This document shows positions 56,231-64,000 of a stretch of 64,000 bases of DNA, piece by piece. Position 1 is the first letter of the stretch. Every line of letters begins with the position of its first letter. The position numbers and the translations under genes are program-made. The notes below the pieces were generated by a model that saw nothing but the letters and a program-made list of their open reading frames with translations, was not told the origin of the DNA and made no database searches. The stretch comes from Psychroserpens algicola (lineage in GTDB: Bacteria > Bacteroidota > Bacteroidia > Flavobacteriales > Flavobacteriaceae): contig NZ_JACNMJ010000006.1 in assembly GCF_014526325.1 (NCBI RefSeq), positions 1-64,000 on the forward strand, read 5' to 3'.

Positions 56231-56238
56231 TAGTTTTG
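56231..56238 (+). promoter_or_regulatory. Candidate promoter -7 element for pyrE
   Basis: TAGTTTTG matches TAnnTTTG and ends 4 bp before the ATG at 56243, so the transcript may be leaderless or nearly so. No TTG at the ideal distance. Confidence 0.4.
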
Positions 56239-56242
56239 CAAC

Positions 56243-56887
56243 ATGATTTTTGACAAAGAAACCGCTAAACAAACTGCCGAAGTTTTATTGCAAATAAATG
56301 CTATAAAACTTCAGCCTAATGACCCTTTTACTTGGGCATCTGGATGGAAATCACCAATTTATTGCGATAACAGAATTGTTCTGTCGTTTCCGCCTATAAG
56401 AAATTATATTCGTGAAACTATGGCTAAACACATCGAAGCTTACTATGGTAAAGTTGATGTTATTGCTGGTGTTGCAACAGGTGCTATTGGTATCGGAATG
56501 CTCGTTGCTGAATATTTAGGTCTTCCGTTTATTTATGTAAGACCTGAAGCCAAATCACACGGACGACAAAATCAAATTGAAGGCTTTATAGAATCTGGAC
56601 AAAATGTTGTTGTTGTAGAAGACTTAATAAGTACCGGAAAAAGTAGCCTCAATGCTGTTAAAGCTTTAGAAAAGGCTAATGTTAATGTTAAAGGTATGGT
56701 AGCTATTTTCTCTTATGGATTTGAAGTGGCCAACCAAAACTTTAAAACTGCTAATGTAGAACTTCATACACTTAGCAATTATGAAAACCTATTAGAACAA
56801 GCCTTAGATACAAAATACATCAACCTTAAAGAACAAGAAGTTTTGGCACTTTGGAACGCTAATCCTAGTGAATGGAATGCTATTTGA
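56243..56887 (+). CDS. pyrE: Orotate phosphoribosyltransferase
   Basis: Joins orotate and PRPP to OMP in pyrimidine synthesis. 214 residues, normal length. FTWASGWKSPIYCDNRIVLS near 29-48 at the N-terminus, GVATGAIGIGMLVAEYLGLP, YVRPEAKSHGRQNQIEG, and the PRPP motif VVVVEDLISTGKSSLNAV (about 124-141). It is followed after 30 bp by an SRPBCC gene on the same strand. Confidence 0.97.
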   Translation: MIFDKETAKQTAEVLLQINAIKLQPNDPFTWASGWKSPIYCDNRIVLSFPPIRNYIRETMAKHIEAYYGKVDVIAGVATGAIGIGMLVAEYLGLPFIYVRPEAKSHGRQNQIEGFIESGQNVVVVEDLISTGKSSLNAVKALEKANVNVKGMVAIFSYGFEVANQNFKTANVELHTLSNYENLLEQALDTKYINLKEQEVLALWNANPSEWNAI

Positions 56888-56917
56888 TTAAAGCTTGTTA
56901 ATTATAAATACAAACAC

Positions 56918-57313
56918 ATGAAATTAGAATCACCAAAAACAACCATACCAAAATCGGCACAAGAGACTTTTGACTTTTTATCTGATGTTAAAAACTTTGA
57001 AAAGTTAATGCCTGAAAACATCAGCAAATTTGAAGTCTTAGAAGATGATAAATTTTTATTTGCCCTTAAAGGCATGCCAGAAATTGTTTTGAAAAAGAAA
57101 GAAGCTGTTGCGCCACATAAAATTGTTTTAGGTGCTGCTGGCGGAAAATTAGATTTTTCTCTCACAGGACATATAACAGAGATTGCGGCAGACAAAAGTG
57201 AAGTTGAACTCGTTTTTGAAGGCGAATTTAATGCCATGATGGCTATGATGATTAAAGGACCTATCAATAAGTTTATAGAGACTTTAGCTACAAATATGCC
57301 GGCACAAGTTTAA
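56918..57313 (+). CDS. SRPBCC (START-like) domain protein
   Basis: 131 residues with the helix-grip layout of the SRPBCC superfamily: IPKSAQETFDFLSDVKNFEK, FALKGMPEIVLKKKEAVAPH, KLDFSLTGHITEIAADKSEVEL, and a long C-terminal helix with KFIETLATN. The fold binds hydrophobic ligands; no substrate can be named. It follows pyrE and its end overlaps the converging birA by 4 bp. Confidence 0.8.
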   Translation: MKLESPKTTIPKSAQETFDFLSDVKNFEKLMPENISKFEVLEDDKFLFALKGMPEIVLKKKEAVAPHKIVLGAAGGKLDFSLTGHITEIAADKSEVELVFEGEFNAMMAMMIKGPINKFIETLATNMPAQV

Positions 57314-58041
57314 TAGAGAAGTTTCACTTCTTTTAAATCAAATTCTTTGAGTATCTCATCTTCAATTAATACCTGAAGGTATCCAGAATTTGAAACTCCT
57401 TTAATTATACCAGTAAATAATACGCCTTTAACATCTTTAAATGTTGAAGGTTTATTGTTTCTGAATAATTCTGATTCGTATAAATCTTTTACTTTCTGAA
57501 AATCTCCCGTTTTTAAAATATCAATGTAATACCGCAATTGCTCTATAACAGACAATAACACTTCATCTAAGTGATAAACTTTTCCTGAAACCATGTGCAT
57601 TGATGTTGCTGAGGGTAACTGCTCAAAATACGTTTGATTGACATTGAGGCCAAAACCAATAATTGAAGCCTGAAGCTGATTGTTTTTTATGACATTTTCA
57701 ATCAAAACTCCAGAAATCTTTTTCTGGTCTGCCAAAATGTCGTTAGGCCATTTCACTTTTACAGGCTTAATTTGAAATGCTTTTAAAGCATTTGAAATAG
57801 CTAATGAAGTCGCCATACTGATATAAAAGCTGTTTTCAATTTTTAAAAAGGAAACATCTATAAACACACTGACCATAAGGTTTTTATTAGGTTGAGAGTC
57901 CCAAACCGTTCCCATTTGCCCACGTCCTTTAGTCTGTGAATTTGCTACCACAACCGTATAATCTTCTACTGTTTTTTCACTACTCAAATGCCTTAAAAAT
58001 GTATTGGTGGAGTCGATGGCATCAAGTTTGATTATATGCAT
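57310..58041 (-). CDS. birA: Biotin--[acetyl-CoA-carboxylase] ligase
   Basis: 243 residues: the catalytic domain only, without an N-terminal HTH repressor domain, as in most Bacteroidota. Biotin- and ATP-binding motifs: DAIDSTNTFLRHL, KGRGQMGTVWDSQPNKNLM (containing GRGQ), VKWPNDILADQKKISGVLIE, and IIGFGLNVNQ. It attaches biotin to the carrier domain of acetyl-CoA carboxylase. It starts divergently from rsfS with about 96 bp between. Confidence 0.96.
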   Translation of the reverse strand: MHIIKLDAIDSTNTFLRHLSSEKTVEDYTVVVANSQTKGRGQMGTVWDSQPNKNLMVSVFIDVSFLKIENSFYISMATSLAISNALKAFQIKPVKVKWPNDILADQKKISGVLIENVIKNNQLQASIIGFGLNVNQTYFEQLPSATSMHMVSGKVYHLDEVLLSVIEQLRYYIDILKTGDFQKVKDLYESELFRNNKPSTFKDVKGVLFTGIIKGVSNSGYLQVLIEDEILKEFDLKEVKLLY

Positions 58042-58109
58042 AGTAATGTGTTAAAAAAAATTATAAATTTCTTATGAAGAATAACTCTTTATAAGACGTA
58101 AAAAAATAA

Positions 58110-58117
58110 TAACTTTG
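58110..58117 (+). promoter_or_regulatory. Candidate promoter -7 element for rsfS-ftsH
   Basis: TAACTTTG matches TAnnTTTG. A TTT takes the place of the -33 TTG at nearly the expected distance. The leader would be about 16 nt. Confidence 0.5.
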
Positions 58118-58137
58118 CACAAAATTAAATCAATTTA

Positions 58138-58509
58138 ATGGCGAAAAAAAATACGAGTCCAGATCAACTCATAAGTACAGTTATTGCTGGAATTGAAGAT
58201 GTAAAAGGAAAAGAAATTACAATTTTAGATTTAAGAGAAATTGAAAATACAGTATGCGACTACTTCGTTATTTGTGAAGGAACTTCTAATACACAAGTAA
58301 ACGCCATTGTAAACTCTATTCAGAAAAAAGTCAGTAAAGAACATAAAGATAATCCTTGGCATGTCGAAGGAAGTGATAACGCTGAATGGGTTTTAATCGA
58401 TTATGTAAATGTAGTTGTTCATGTTTTTCAAAAACATATCAGAGAATATTACGATATCGAAAGTCTTTGGGGTGACGCCAAAACGACTATCATTGAAACC
58501 AGTTATTAA
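58138..58509 (+). CDS. rsfS: Ribosome silencing factor
   Basis: 123 residues, the normal size of RsfS/Iojap. It binds L14 and blocks 30S-50S joining in poor conditions. Family signatures: KEITILDLREIENTVCDYFV, CEGTSNTQVNAIVNSI, WHVEGSDNAEWVLIDYVNVV, YYDIESLWGDA. It precedes ftsH by 37 bp on the same strand, a frequent order in Flavobacteriaceae. Confidence 0.96.
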   Translation: MAKKNTSPDQLISTVIAGIEDVKGKEITILDLREIENTVCDYFVICEGTSNTQVNAIVNSIQKKVSKEHKDNPWHVEGSDNAEWVLIDYVNVVVHVFQKHIREYYDIESLWGDAKTTIIETSY

Positions 58510-58546
58510 ACTATTAAATAAAAAACCACATTTGTGGTAACTATAG

Positions 58547-60514
58547 ATGGCAAAAGACAATAAAAATTTAAATAAAAAACCAAAATTTAGTCCCTATTGG
58601 ATTTACGGATTTGTTATTGCAGCATTTCTTGCAATTCAATTATTATCTGGAGGATTTGGTGGTTCTAATGCAAAGAAAATAAACCCTTCCGAATTTTTTG
58701 TTTTTATGGAAGCTGGCGATGTTGAAAAAATTGACATAGTCAACGGACGTGAAGCTAGAGTATACCTCACAAAAGATGCTTTATCAAAAGAGGCGCATAA
58801 AAATGCAAAGCCCAACAATATTATTCCAAGTGTAACCGCACAACCTAATTACACTTTCGAATTTGGTGAGCAAGAGCTTTTTCAGAAAAAAATTGAAAGC
58901 ATTAATGATGCTGATAATGATATTTTCGTACCTACAAATTTTACTACTGAAGAAAATTACTTCGGAAGTTTATTATTCTCATTACTCCCTTTTATCCTAA
59001 TTATAGGTGTTTGGATTTTTATCATGAGACGTATGTCTGGAGGTTCTGGAGGTGGCGCTGGCGGACAAATTTTCAATATTGGAAAGTCTAAAGCTAAGCT
59101 GTTTGATGAAAAAACAGATGTAAAAACCTCGTTTAAAGATGTTGCTGGATTAGAAGGTGCTAAAGAGGAAGTTCAAGAAATTGTAGACTTCTTAAAAAAC
59201 CCAGAAAAATACACATCTCTTGGTGGAAAAATCCCAAAAGGAGCTCTTCTTGTTGGACAACCAGGAACTGGTAAAACATTACTTGCAAAAGCGGTTGCAG
59301 GAGAAGCTAAAGTACCGTTTTTCTCGCTTTCAGGATCTGATTTCGTAGAAATGTTTGTTGGTGTTGGAGCCTCGCGTGTGCGTGACCTGTTTAAACAAGC
59401 TAAAGAAAAATCGCCTGCGATCATTTTTATAGATGAAATAGATGCTATTGGTAGAGCTCGTGGAAAAAGTAATTTCTCTGGTTCAAATGATGAGCGTGAA
59501 AATACTCTTAACCAGTTACTCACAGAAATGGATGGTTTCGGAACCAATACAAATGTGATTGTTTTAGCGGCAACAAACAGAGCCGATGTTCTTGATAAAG
59601 CCTTAATGCGTGCTGGACGTTTTGACAGACAAATATTTGTTGACCTTCCTGACGTTAGAGAGCGTAAAGAAATTTTTGAAGTGCACCTAAGACCAATCAA
59701 ACAATCTGAAAAATTAGATGTCGATTTCTTAGCAAAACAAACACCAGGATTCTCTGGAGCAGATATAGCAAATGTATGTAACGAAGCTGCTTTAATCGCT
59801 GCGCGTAACGGGAAAAAAGCTGTTGACAAACAAGACTTTTTAGATGCTGTTGACCGAATTGTTGGTGGTTTAGAAAAGAAAAATAAAATCATTACTAAAG
59901 ACGAGAAAAAAGCTATCGCGTTCCATGAAGCTGGACATGCCACTGTAAGTTGGATGCTTGAACATGCTGCGCCATTAGTAAAAGTAACTATTGTTCCTCG
60001 TGGACAATCTTTAGGTGCTGCATGGTATTTACCTGAAGAACGCCTGATTGTTAGACCCGAACAAATGCTCGACGAAATGTGTGCTGCTCTTGGAGGTCGT
60101 GCTGCCGAAAAAGTCATTTTTAATAAAATTTCTACTGGTGCCTTAAGTGACCTTGAAAAAGTAACAAAGCAAGCCAGAGCCATGGTGACGATTTATGGAT
60201 TAAGTGATAAAGTCGGAAATCTAACGTATTATGATTCTTCAGGGCAATCTGAATATGGTTTTACCAAGCCTTACAGTGAACAAACTGCTGAATTGATTGA
60301 TAAAGAGATTTCAGACATCATAGAAAAACAATACTTAAGAGCAGTTGCTTTATTAGAAAAAAATAAAGATAAACTCACAGAACTTGCAGAAGTTCTCCTT
60401 GAAAAAGAAGTTATTTTCAAGGATAATTTAGAGAAAATTTTTGGAGAGCGTCCGTTCAAAAAAGAAATTGAAGAACGATTAATAGAATCTCCAAAAAACG
60501 AGGAAGAAGAATAA
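58547..60514 (+). CDS. ftsH: ATP-dependent zinc metalloprotease FtsH
   Basis: 655 residues, normal length. Two membrane segments (about 17-33 and 141-162) enclose a periplasmic domain. Cytosolic AAA domain: Walker A GQPGTGKT (237-244), pore loop [15 protein letters not shown], Walker [12 protein letters not shown], second region of homology [20 protein letters not shown]. The peptidase domain has HEAGH (463-467) and the third zinc ligand in a downstream Asp ([16 protein letters not shown]). It degrades membrane and unstable cytosolic proteins. It ends at a terminator. Confidence 0.98.
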   Translation: MAKDNKNLNKKPKFSPYWIYGFVIAAFLAIQLLSGGFGGSNAKKINPSEFFVFMEAGDVEKIDIVNGREARVYLTKDALSKEAHKNAKPNNIIPSVTAQPNYTFEFGEQELFQKKIESINDADNDIFVPTNFTTEENYFGSLLFSLLPFILIIGVWIFIMRRMSGGSGGGAGGQIFNIGKSKAKLFDEKTDVKTSFKDVAGLEGAKEEVQEIVDFLKNPEKYTSLGGKIPKGALLVGQPGTGKTLLAKAVAGEAKVPFFSLSGSDFVEMFVGVGASRVRDLFKQAKEKSPAIIFIDEIDAIGRARGKSNFSGSNDERENTLNQLLTEMDGFGTNTNVIVLAATNRADVLDKALMRAGRFDRQIFVDLPDVRERKEIFEVHLRPIKQSEKLDVDFLAKQTPGFSGADIANVCNEAALIAARNGKKAVDKQDFLDAVDRIVGGLEKKNKIITKDEKKAIAFHEAGHATVSWMLEHAAPLVKVTIVPRGQSLGAAWYLPEERLIVRPEQMLDEMCAALGGRAAEKVIFNKISTGALSDLEKVTKQARAMVTIYGLSDKVGNLTYYDSSGQSEYGFTKPYSEQTAELIDKEISDIIEKQYLRAVALLEKNKDKLTELAEVLLEKEVIFKDNLEKIFGERPFKKEIEERLIESPKNEEEE

Positions 60515-60540
60515 ACATTCCCTCAACGAATAATCATATA

Positions 60541-60579
60541 AAAAACTTAAATTAATATAGCATTAGTTTAAGTTTTTTT
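60541..60579 (+). terminator. Intrinsic terminator after ftsH
   Basis: AAAAACTTAAA (60541-60551) pairs with TTTAAGTTTTT (60567-60577); the T-run extends to 60579. AT-rich but long, 27 bp after the ftsH stop. Confidence 0.7.
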
Positions 60580-60586
60580 ATATTTG
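60579..60586 (+). promoter_or_regulatory. Candidate promoter -7 element for the LUD/cdsA operon
   Basis: TATATTTG matches TAnnTTTG and starts at the end of the ftsH terminator. The leader would be about 38 nt. No TTG at the ideal distance. Confidence 0.45.
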
Positions 60587-60628
60587 AGAAATACATTAAT
60601 TCAATTAGGTTAATAGCAATCCCTATAC

Positions 60629-61234
60629 ATGAGTCTATTTCGTAAAATCTTCGGTTTAAAAAACACACCAGAAGACAACATAAAAAGCGAAGAGAGAGGC
60701 AAATACATGCCTGAAATAAAGCTGCCAGTAGATGAACAATTTACTATAAATTTCAAAGCTAATGGTGGTAAATTTCTCTATTGTGAAAATATGCAAGAAA
60801 TTCATGACAGCCTAAATTCTATTTTAGAAGAAAATAAATGGCAAAATGATAAAGTATTGCTATTTGACGAACGCTTGAGTGATGTATTTAAAGATTTTAA
60901 CTTCAACACCACTAAACGAATTTCTGAAAGCACATATTTCTTTTCTACCTGTGAGTATTTAATATCTGATGATGGTTCGCTATTAATCTCATCTAACCAA
61001 ATTGCTGAAAAAAAATTAAAAGAGCTTCCTGATAATTTTATCATCTACGCTACCACAAGTCAGTTTGTACAAAATATTGGAGAAGGCTTGAGAGGTATTA
61101 AAGGTAAAAACAGAGATAAAATACCAACAAACATTACAACGATAAAGCATTTTAAAACTGTTGAAGACAAAGACTTTCTTACCTACGGAAGCAGCTCAAA
61201 AAACCTATATTTGTTGCTACTAGAAGATTTATAA
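60629..61234 (+). CDS. LUD domain protein (LutC/YkgG-like)
   Basis: 201 residues. The core matches a LutC-type LUD domain: KVLLFDERLSDVF, ISESTYFFSTCEYLISDDGSLLISS with the conserved SS, and DNFIIYATTSQFVQNIGEGL. LutC proteins take part in lactate oxidation with LutA and LutB, but neither partner is here, so the substrate is unknown. Its stop codon ends at 61234, immediately before the cdsA ATG. Confidence 0.82.
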   Translation: MSLFRKIFGLKNTPEDNIKSEERGKYMPEIKLPVDEQFTINFKANGGKFLYCENMQEIHDSLNSILEENKWQNDKVLLFDERLSDVFKDFNFNTTKRISESTYFFSTCEYLISDDGSLLISSNQIAEKKLKELPDNFIIYATTSQFVQNIGEGLRGIKGKNRDKIPTNITTIKHFKTVEDKDFLTYGSSSKNLYLLLLEDL

Positions 61235-62056
61235 ATGAAAGAATACATTACAAGAGCATTATCTGGCCTATTATACGTATCTCTTCTTATTGCTTCTTTA
61301 TATTGGCAAAATGCTTTAATTGCCCTCTTTTTTATTTTTGGTTTAATCTGTATGACTGAATTCAAAAAACTCATTCAATTAAAAAGCTATTCACCTTACA
61401 TTGTATTTATCCTATTATACTTAGGTTTTGCCTATTGGAAAATTATAGCTAATTCTGACAAAGGATTTGATGAAGCTTCTCAAATATTATTAGCAGTTTC
61501 AATTTTTGTATTGCTCATTTTAATAAAAGATCTATTTTCAGAAAAAACAATACCGCTATTTAGCTCTAAACGGTTTATCATTACCACTTTTTATCTATCT
61601 AGTGGCTTCGTATTTTTAATTTGTATCGCTAATTTTAATCAAAACTTTACACCACTACTCCTACTAGGCTCATTTATATTAGTTTGGATTAATGATACCT
61701 TTGCCTTTATCGTCGGAAAAAACTTTGGCAAACAGAAGTTATTTCCTAGTGTTTCACCAAAAAAAACGGTTGAAGGCTTTTTAGGCGGTCTCTTTTTTGC
61801 TTGTATTGCCAGTTATTTTATTTGGTATTTTACCGAGACTTTAACGTTTACAAGCTGGCTTATTTTGAGTATCATTGTTAGTGTTTTTGGAACTCTTGGT
61901 GATTTAATTGAATCTAAGTTTAAGCGACAAGCTAATGTCAAAGACAGCGGCGTCATTATGCCAGGCCATGGCGGTTTATTAGATCGCTTAGATAGTATTA
62001 TCTTTGCTGCACCATTTATATTTTTATTTTTAAGACTCGTTACTTATGTTTCATAA
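61235..62056 (+). CDS. cdsA: Phosphatidate cytidylyltransferase
   Basis: Inner-membrane enzyme that makes CDP-diacylglycerol. 273 residues with about seven hydrophobic segments. The C-terminal signature is complete: SPKKTVEGFLGGLFFA, DLIESKFKRQANVKDSG, and MPGHGGLLDRLDSIIFA. It overlaps psd by 11 bp, so both are translationally coupled for phospholipid synthesis. Confidence 0.96.
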   Translation: MKEYITRALSGLLYVSLLIASLYWQNALIALFFIFGLICMTEFKKLIQLKSYSPYIVFILLYLGFAYWKIIANSDKGFDEASQILLAVSIFVLLILIKDLFSEKTIPLFSSKRFIITTFYLSSGFVFLICIANFNQNFTPLLLLGSFILVWINDTFAFIVGKNFGKQKLFPSVSPKKTVEGFLGGLFFACIASYFIWYFTETLTFTSWLILSIIVSVFGTLGDLIESKFKRQANVKDSGVIMPGHGGLLDRLDSIIFAAPFIFLFLRLVTYVS

Positions 62057-62699
62057 AGAAGGTTATAAAATCATACTCATTACCCTTGTTGTCGTTATAG
62101 CATCAATTTTTGCAATCGATCGCTTTATTGACATTCCTTGGTTACGACTTGCACTCATGATCGGAATGCTGATCTTTTTAGTGCTCATCCTTCAGTTTTT
62201 TAGAAATCCTAAACGACTAACTCAACTCGAAGACCATACTGTAGTATCGCCTGTAGATGGTAAAGTTGTAGTTATCGAAGAGGTCTTTGAAAAAGAAGTT
62301 TTTAATGATAAACGCATTCAGGTTTCGGTATTTATGTCACCAATAAATGTTCATGTAACGCGTTATCCTATCAGCGGAAATGTAACCTATAGCAAGTATC
62401 ATCCAGGAAAGTATCTTGTGGCATGGCATCCAAAAGCTAGTGAAGAAAACGAACGTACTACTGTCGTTGTTGAAAATGAATTCTTCGGAAAAGTGCTTTA
62501 CCGACAAATTGCTGGAGCGCTGGCAAAACGAATCGTGAACTACGCAAAAGCTGAAGATAAAGCCATTCAGGGAAAAGATTCAGGATTTATTAAGTTTGGA
62601 TCACGAGTAGATTTGTTTCTACCACTTGATGCTGATATCAAAGTAGCACTCAATCAAAAAGTGAGAGGTGGTGAAAGTATTATTGCTGAAAAGTTATGA
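62046..62699 (+). CDS. psd: Phosphatidylserine decarboxylase family protein
   Basis: 217 residues, a small Psd. Two N-terminal hydrophobic segments, then FRNPKR, VVSPVDGKVVVIEE, FMSPINVHVTRYPISGNV, and the cleavage site GFIKFGSRVD, where Ser186 would become the pyruvoyl group. It would convert phosphatidylserine to phosphatidylethanolamine, with the cut separating a large beta chain and a 32-residue alpha chain. It overlaps cdsA by 11 bp and the acyl-CoA-binding protein gene by 4 bp. Confidence 0.94.
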   Translation: MFHKEGYKIILITLVVVIASIFAIDRFIDIPWLRLALMIGMLIFLVLILQFFRNPKRLTQLEDHTVVSPVDGKVVVIEEVFEKEVFNDKRIQVSVFMSPINVHVTRYPISGNVTYSKYHPGKYLVAWHPKASEENERTTVVVENEFFGKVLYRQIAGALAKRIVNYAKAEDKAIQGKDSGFIKFGSRVDLFLPLDADIKVALNQKVRGGESIIAEKL

Positions 62700-62962
62700 C
62701 TTCAGAAGAATTAGACATATTATTCCAAGAAGCAGTAGAACGCATCAACGCTCACACTGAGCCATTTCCTGCCGATTTCCTATTGCGTCTCTACGCCTAT
62801 TACAAAAAAGCGACTAACAACTATGGTCGACCAAGCAGCAGTAAACCTATCATAAATGCATTTAAAACTAATGCCTTATTTCAGGTTCAAGATGTTTCTG
62901 AAGATGAAGCTAAACGTATTTACATCGACCTCGTTGATAATTACTTTTTATACCGAAAGTAA
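62696..62962 (+). CDS. Acyl-CoA-binding protein
   Basis: 88 residues, the usual size. The four-helix ACBP layout is visible: LFQEAVERINAHTEPFPADF, LLRLYAYYKKATNNYGRP, then KPIINAFKTNALFQVQDVSE and EAKRIYIDLVDNYF. The Tyr/Lys residues that hold the CoA (in LYAYYKKAT) are kept, while the KWxAW motif is changed. It is coupled to cdsA-psd and would carry acyl chains for lipid synthesis. Confidence 0.88.
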   Translation: MTSEELDILFQEAVERINAHTEPFPADFLLRLYAYYKKATNNYGRPSSSKPIINAFKTNALFQVQDVSEDEAKRIYIDLVDNYFLYRK

Positions 62963-62978
62963 TAGAACTCTTCTTTAA

Positions 62979-64000
62979 ATGACACATTCTCCCAAAACAC
63001 CTATTCAATTCCAATGCGGAATCTTAATGCCTAACCGTTTTATGCTGGCACCAATGACAAACACTCAAAGTCATAACGATGGTACATTGAGTGACGATGA
63101 GTACCATTGGCTCACTATGCGTGCTAAAGGTGGTTTCGGACTTACCATGACTTGTGCCTCTCATGTACAACAAGTTGGCAAAGGATTTCCTGGTCAGTTA
63201 GGCATATATGCAGATATGCATATTGAAGGTCATCAACGCCTTGCTAGCCAAATTAAAGCTTACGGAAGTTTGGCTGTAATTCAATTGCATCATGCAGGTA
63301 TGCGCTCTCCGTATGAAGTCATTCAACAAAAAGCCGTATGCCCATCTGATAGTGAAAAACACAATGCAAGAGCCTTAACCTTAGACGAAGTTCATGAATT
63401 ACGCAACGATTTTATTGCAGCTGCGGTACGCGCTAAACAAGCGGGTTATGATGGTGTTGAAGTTCATGGTGCTCATGGGTATATCCTCACTCAGTTTTTG
63501 AGTTCTAAAATTAACCTCCGCAAAGATGACTATGGTGGTAGTTTACAAAATAGAGCACGATTACTGTTTGAAATTGTTGATGGTATTAGAACCGCTTGCG
63601 GACCAGAATTTCTATTAGGTGTTCGTCTTTCACCTGAACGCTTCGGAATGCAATTAGAAGAAGTCAAAACCATATCACAACAATTAATTGACGACCACAA
63701 TATCGACTTTTTAGATATCTCGCTTTGGGATGTGTTTAAACTGCCTGAAGAAGAGAAACATCAACATCAATCCTTACTAGAACATTTCGCAGAACTCAAT
63801 TACAAGCATGTGAAATGGACCGTAGCCGGAAACATTAGAAGTGGAAATGATGTTCAACACGTACTTGATGCTGGTGTAGATTTTGTTTCTATTGGTCGAT
63901 CAGCGATTTTGCATTATGATTTTCCTTTACAGGTACTCAACAATCTGAATTTCTCTCCGACACAATTACCAGTCTCGGAAGCCTATCTTAAAAACCAAGG
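62979..64000 (+). CDS. NADH:flavin oxidoreductase / Old Yellow Enzyme family, 3' end missing
   Basis: About 340 residues are visible and the frame is still open at 64000; family members are usually 360-400 residues, so little is missing. TIM-barrel landmarks: MPNRFMLAPMTNTQSHNDG, IQLHHAGMRSPYEV with the His pair, VEVHGAHGYILTQFLSSKIN, LRKDDYGGSLQNRARLLFEI, and FVSIGRSAIL near the end. FMN-dependent reductases of this family reduce activated alkenes. It is 16 bp downstream of the acyl-CoA-binding protein gene and may be its fourth operon partner. Confidence 0.93.
   Translation, partial: MTHSPKTPIQFQCGILMPNRFMLAPMTNTQSHNDGTLSDDEYHWLTMRAKGGFGLTMTCASHVQQVGKGFPGQLGIYADMHIEGHQRLASQIKAYGSLAVIQLHHAGMRSPYEVIQQKAVCPSDSEKHNARALTLDEVHELRNDFIAAAVRAKQAGYDGVEVHGAHGYILTQFLSSKINLRKDDYGGSLQNRARLLFEIVDGIRTACGPEFLLGVRLSPERFGMQLEEVKTISQQLIDDHNIDFLDISLWDVFKLPEEEKHQHQSLLEHFAELNYKHVKWTVAGNIRSGNDVQHVLDAGVDFVSIGRSAILHYDFPLQVLNNLNFSPTQLPVSEAYLKNQ

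Noticed and set aside
59173-60183. 336-residue frame on the minus strand inside ftsH
   Set aside because: Shadow of a strongly coding gene with clear AAA and zinc motifs on the plus strand; the minus product is Ser/Arg-rich and has no domain.

Overview
The window is chromosomal DNA of a member of the Bacteroidota, most probably a marine Flavobacteriaceae (Winogradskyella/Psychroserpens/Formosa-like; the genus is a guess). The evidence is AT-rich sequence, the fused secDF gene, a type IX secretion (T9SS) type A C-terminal sorting domain, a huge secreted repeat protein with CUB/PKD/P-domain modules, an ECF sigma/FecR/TonB-receptor cassette with DUF4974, a LytTR regulator with a membrane-bound N-terminus, many lipoproteins, and promoters of the Bacteroidota type (TTG, about 19 bp, TAnnTTTG) instead of -35/-10 boxes. 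I see no rRNA, tRNA, CRISPR array, transposase, prophage or defence island. Most of the window is housekeeping and core-genome sequence.

Layout. 1-3950: 5' part of a giant secreted adhesin-like gene and a small exported protein upstream of it (minus strand). 4177-8053: folE, cysS, yidD, lgt and a DUF192 lipoprotein (plus). 8064-17796: minus-strand block with a secreted protein, secDF, two small exported proteins resembling parts of the SecD periplasmic domain, mdh, a probable outer-membrane protein and gyrB. 18204-23426: CPBP protease plus HTH-DUF4870 regulator, asnB, DUF2911 protein, a frameshifted queE and an exported RidA. 23483-29922: HerA-like ATPase, lipoprotein, cupin, alpha/beta hydrolase, rluF, LytTR regulator, a secreted protein, a 36-residue membrane peptide and a VOC protein. 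29908-32908: YwaF-like membrane protein, folD, ffh (minus). 33181-37513: sigma factor, FecR, TonB receptor and a DinB/BstA protein. 37516-47001: LpxR-like protein, a 2144-residue beta-helix T9SS substrate, argS (minus). 47109-55410: VOC protein, GH53 galactanase, TPR histidine kinase, CpcT-like lipoprotein, CtlX-like hydrolase, STAS-like protein, M14 peptidase, secreted protein. 55534-64000: NUDIX, pyrE, SRPBCC, birA, rsfS, ftsH, LUD, cdsA, psd, acyl-CoA-binding protein and a truncated Old Yellow Enzyme homologue.

Genes that work together. The sigma/FecR/receptor trio is a cell-surface signalling and uptake cassette. cdsA-psd-ACBP overlap and form a phospholipid module after ftsH. folE makes the precursor that leads to tetrahydrofolate and, through other genes, to queuosine, for which queE (elsewhere in the window) acts. 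lgt, yidD, secDF and ffh belong to protein export and membrane insertion, and the window encodes at least seven predicted lipoproteins that depend on Lgt.

Most worth a second look: the two SecD-periplasmic-domain relatives beside secDF; queE, split by an A7 slippery run that could be a programmed frameshift; the five-coil, roughly 147-residue higher-order repeat of the giant beta-helix protein; terminator-like hairpins in the leader of gyrB and between ffh and the sigma-factor gene; and several inverted repeats around promoters. I found no clear undescribed multi-gene system such as a defence or mobile system.
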